The translations under genes and the position numbers were made by a program. 64,000 nt of DNA, taken from Inonotus obliquus. Its lineage: Eukaryota; Basidiomycota; Agaricomycetes; Hymenochaetales; Hymenochaetaceae. The stretch spans positions 2,418,001 to 2,482,000 of the forward strand of contig JAJHTX010000004.1 in the NCBI GenBank assembly GCA_032164295.1, read 5' to 3'. The notes under the pieces were generated by a model. That model saw nothing but the letters and a program-made list of their open reading frames with translations. It searched no databases and was not told where the DNA came from. This document shows positions 61,467-64,000 of the stretch, one piece after another; the stretch's first letter is position 1, and each line of letters opens with the position of its first letter.

Positions 61467-63169
61467 TCATGACAGGAATCCACGTATCGCGCCTCCAACA
61501 CCTTGAACATCCAATCTACCAAAGAAGCCATTCATTAGCAAATTCAGGTTATCTCGAATATGCGAACACTTACAAGAACGTATCGTGCCCCCACACTCCA
61601 CCCAGCTCATAATATGTTACATCCACATTACCCGCCATACGCAGAGCATCTGCGACTTCTCGCTGCTGCTCAACCGGGAACAGAATATCACTTTGTACGC
61701 CGAGGACGAGTGTCGGAATATGCACAAGTCGTCGTAGGCCCGCCGCGAGCTCCGGGAGGTAAGGAGGTGGATTAGTTGGTGGAGGATGTGACCGCGAGTG
61801 GGATTTCGTTCGACTTGGTGTATTCTGCGTGAGTTCAGTCTCTGTAGAAGACTGAGACGAGGAGGAAGGAGAGATTAACCCAATCTCGCGGAGTGCCGGC
61901 TCAGTCATGTCGAACAAATCCATCGCTTTTGAAATGTATATGAGGGAGTTGGCGTCATATTTGAGGCAGAACTGTTCACCCTGGTGATCGAGGTACGTTT
62001 CAATTAGGAAGTCAGGGCACAGAAGCGGCGTGCGCGTTCTTTTCGATTCAGAAGCGGGAGATGGGGTACAGCTAGATGTCGTGGAAGGAGATGAAGAATC
62101 AGGGGGCAGTGACGCTCGAACTTGACGTCCAAAACGTTGTTCCCATTCGGGACCGGAACGGTACGTTATCGTTGCGATTTCTAGAAGAGAGATTAGCAAG
62201 AATCATACTCAGAGGTATTGTTGCATACGCCTAGCAAGTTTCATTCCGACGTGGGGTGGCAGTCCATCGTAGTAAAATCCGTTGTTCCAGTTTGGGTCTG
62301 ACATCAACACTGGAGGAATATTAGAAACATCAAACAGATATGAGCCTGGACTCACCACTTCGTTGAGCAAACCGCATTGCAATACTACTGGGATTCGTAC
62401 GAGCCGTTCCACTTATACTTACAAGTTTCCCGACCCGCCCAGGATATAACCATGCCGCAGCAAGGCTCTGCATTCCTCCCATTGAAGAACCGACGCTCGC
62501 ATATAGCCTATCAATGCCTAGATGATCCAACAACAAAAACTGCGCCTTGACCATGTCGAATATTGACAGGACCGGGAAGTTAGTGCCATGATACGTGCCA
62601 GTACGCGGGTCGATTGAACCGGGACCGGTCGAGCCGTAGCAACCTCCGAGGACGTTTGTGCAAATGATGAAGAACTCGTTCGTGTCGAGGGCCTTGCCTG
62701 GACCGATGAATTTCTCCCACCAACCCTCGGATGGGTTGAGCGTGTTAGAGGCTGCATGCGATGAAGCAGACAAGCCCGTATGGAGTAGAATGACATTGTC
62801 TTTCTGCGGTGAAAGTGCACCCCATGTTTCATAAGCAATTTCGAAGGAGGGCAAGGGTGCCTCTGAATAGATCACCTCGAATGGATTGCCATGCTTGTAG
62901 GTGAAGTACTCGGTTGGTCGAGGGCGCGAATAGGCAGGTTCGGGACCTGTGTCGCAAGGATCTGTTTGTGAGTTTTGACCTGGCCCTCTGATGGAGGATG
63001 ATTGAAGAATGCGAGATTCGCGAGCTGCGTGAGCTTCTACGCAAGGGAAGGAAGGCCGAGCGTTTGGTTGAGAATACCACCGACTTCCGCAGGCAATACT
63101 GGCCTTGTTGAGGTGAAGACGAGATTGAGAAGAAGCGGAGAGCAAAAACCTCCTCAAAATGGAGTGCAT
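61467..63169 (-). CDS. cysA: mitochondrial serine O-acetyltransferase, CysA type (MetX-like fold)
   Basis: Four exons: 63169-62356, 62309-62229, 62180-61574 and 61515-61467, 516 residues. An alpha/beta-hydrolase acetyltransferase. The nucleophile is Ser229 in VGSSMGGMQ, the acid lies in GVQSDILFP and the histidine is His497 in GHDTFLLD. Most automatic annotation would call it homoserine O-acetyltransferase (Met2/MetX), but several blocks match the fungal CysA/Cys2 serine acetyltransferases: [56 protein letters not shown] and [17 protein letters not shown]. The N-terminus is Arg-rich without acidic residues to about residue 45 and looks like a mitochondrial presequence. The product would be O-acetylserine for cysteine synthesis. 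A Ser/Thr/Pro insertion sits near residues 375-400. Confidence 0.82.
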
Positions 63170-63692
63170 ATGTAGAAGGGCAGCTGTATAGTAGAGAAGA
63201 CATGATGTTGAAGGCGAGTATAGGATGACGTGCTTGAGAGGTGAGATGGTGTGACTGTAGATCCTTGTAAAAAATCATAATGTGATTTTATTACGAAATT
63301 GTTTCAGTACCTAAAATGGATACGACGATCATTTGCAGAAGCGGACTTTGTCTTTTGTTGGAAGACGGAAGACGGAAGTAAATGTGACCATTTCAGTATA
63401 TATCGCTGTCACAGTTTTATCCTCTACTCTCTATAGTTGACGACCTGATTTAGAAATAGAACGACTATCATCCACCTGACCTCGCCGTATTCCCGTCCTC
63501 CGAGCGCGCGACATACACGCGTGCCCGCCGTACTACTTTACGACAACTCGAATGCATATTATCCCACCAACGACAGATCATTTCCCCTCGCTTCACAACA
63601 CGATCACCCTCGTAGCAACACCACCACCCCTCATTGTCAGGATCGACGTCTTCGAATAATCAAAGTATTACATACAACAACGCCAGGGTGCT
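63170..63692. promoter_or_regulatory. divergent promoter region
   Basis: About 520 bp between the acetyltransferase start and the next plus-strand start. The right half is CA/CT-rich as in fungal 5' UTRs. No TATA box in a convincing position. Confidence 0.35.
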
Positions 63693-64000
63693 ATGGAGGA
63701 GATTGCTATCCTCGTCGATAATACTCCAGGCTCCGACAAGGTCCGTCGGCGTAGATCAGACGTTCAAGGCAAGGTACGGTTGCGGCTGTGTTCACCTTCA
63801 TTTCTCAAATAGTCTCTACCTCGGCTCACCCTCCTATATCACAGCTGTATAGCTTTTTGAACAGATCTGCTCAGTCCCTCTCTCGTTCAAACTCCCAAAG
63901 CGGTCGGTCTCGTCGCGTAAAGGACAAGGACGATACCGAGAACAGCGATCGTGATGGACTTCGAGCTGCGTTGCATGCGACTTCATCGCGGACGCCTGCT
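63693..64000 (+). CDS. 5' part of an unknown gene, cut by the window edge
   Basis: Two exons seen: 63693-63773 and 63845 to the edge (still open), 79 codons so far. The protein begins MEEIAILVDNTPGSDKVRRR and continues with LYSFLNRSAQSLSRSNSQSG and a basic, Ser-rich stretch. The intron has a good GT donor and CAG acceptor and keeps frame. Too little is visible to name it. Confidence 0.6.

Noticed and set aside
61467..63169. Label as homoserine O-acetyltransferase (MET2)
   Set aside because: The fold is shared, but family-specific blocks and the mitochondrial-like N-terminus favour the CysA serine enzyme; not fully excluded.

Overview
This is nuclear DNA of a filamentous basidiomycete, most likely a mushroom-forming Agaricomycete. 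Genes are dense on both strands. Nearly every one is cut by 45-65 nt GT-AG introns with CTNA-type branch sites. Several proteins are absent or very divergent in budding yeasts: dynein light intermediate chain, a Barentsz (Btz) protein, a full KDM5 demethylase and a Virilizer homologue. I joined exons by hand by requiring reading-frame continuity and family similarity; nothing was computed or searched. I see no transposon, CRISPR array, virus or plasmid.

Layout. 0.6-2.7 kb: two small membrane-protein genes. 4.5-9.1 kb: Btz-domain protein and TFIIB. 9.2-11.8 kb (minus): ribosome-assembly factor RRS1 and TIP41. 11.9-15.9 kb (plus): dynein light intermediate chain and an unknown disordered protein. 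16.4-17.7 kb (minus): TLS1/C9orf78 splicing-associated protein. 18.5-22.4 kb: two secreted hydrolases facing each other, an HNH/DUF1524 nuclease and a 14-exon sedolisin protease. 22.9-24.5 kb: translation factor eIF3m. 24.5-27.8 kb: gene-poor, holding only a 75-residue dsRNA-binding protein. 27.8-38.0 kb: STIMATE-like membrane protein, SEC18/NSF, a B-box/DUF2009 protein, phosphatase inhibitor 2 (GLC8) and MTD1. 38.2-45.6 kb: ORM sphingolipid regulator divergent from the Virilizer homologue, which converges on the ERMES subunit MDM34. 46.3 kb: intron-containing tRNA-Arg(UCU). 46.7-53.2 kb: KDM5. 53.9-61.2 kb (minus): Uds1-domain coiled-coil protein, CorA-type Mg2+ transporter and the cargo receptor SVP26. 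61.5-63.2 kb (minus): a CysA-type serine O-acetyltransferase. 63.7 kb to the right edge: start of an unknown gene.

Most loci are housekeeping genes that do not form a pathway. Two loose themes appear: ER/secretory membrane biology (SEC18, SVP26, ORM, MDM34, the STIMATE-like protein) and RNA metabolism (Btz, TLS1, Virilizer homologue, dsRBD protein, eIF3m, TFIIB). Neighbouring genes often share short divergent promoters (TIP41/dynein chain 176 bp, ORM/Virilizer 218 bp) or converge with very short gaps (Virilizer/MDM34 67 bp, SEC18/DUF2009 137 bp). The most notable points are the fungal Virilizer homologue, two GC-AG introns in adjacent genes, three introns that are multiples of three with no stop, the tiny dsRBD gene and the evidence that the acetyltransferase is a mitochondrial serine rather than homoserine enzyme.
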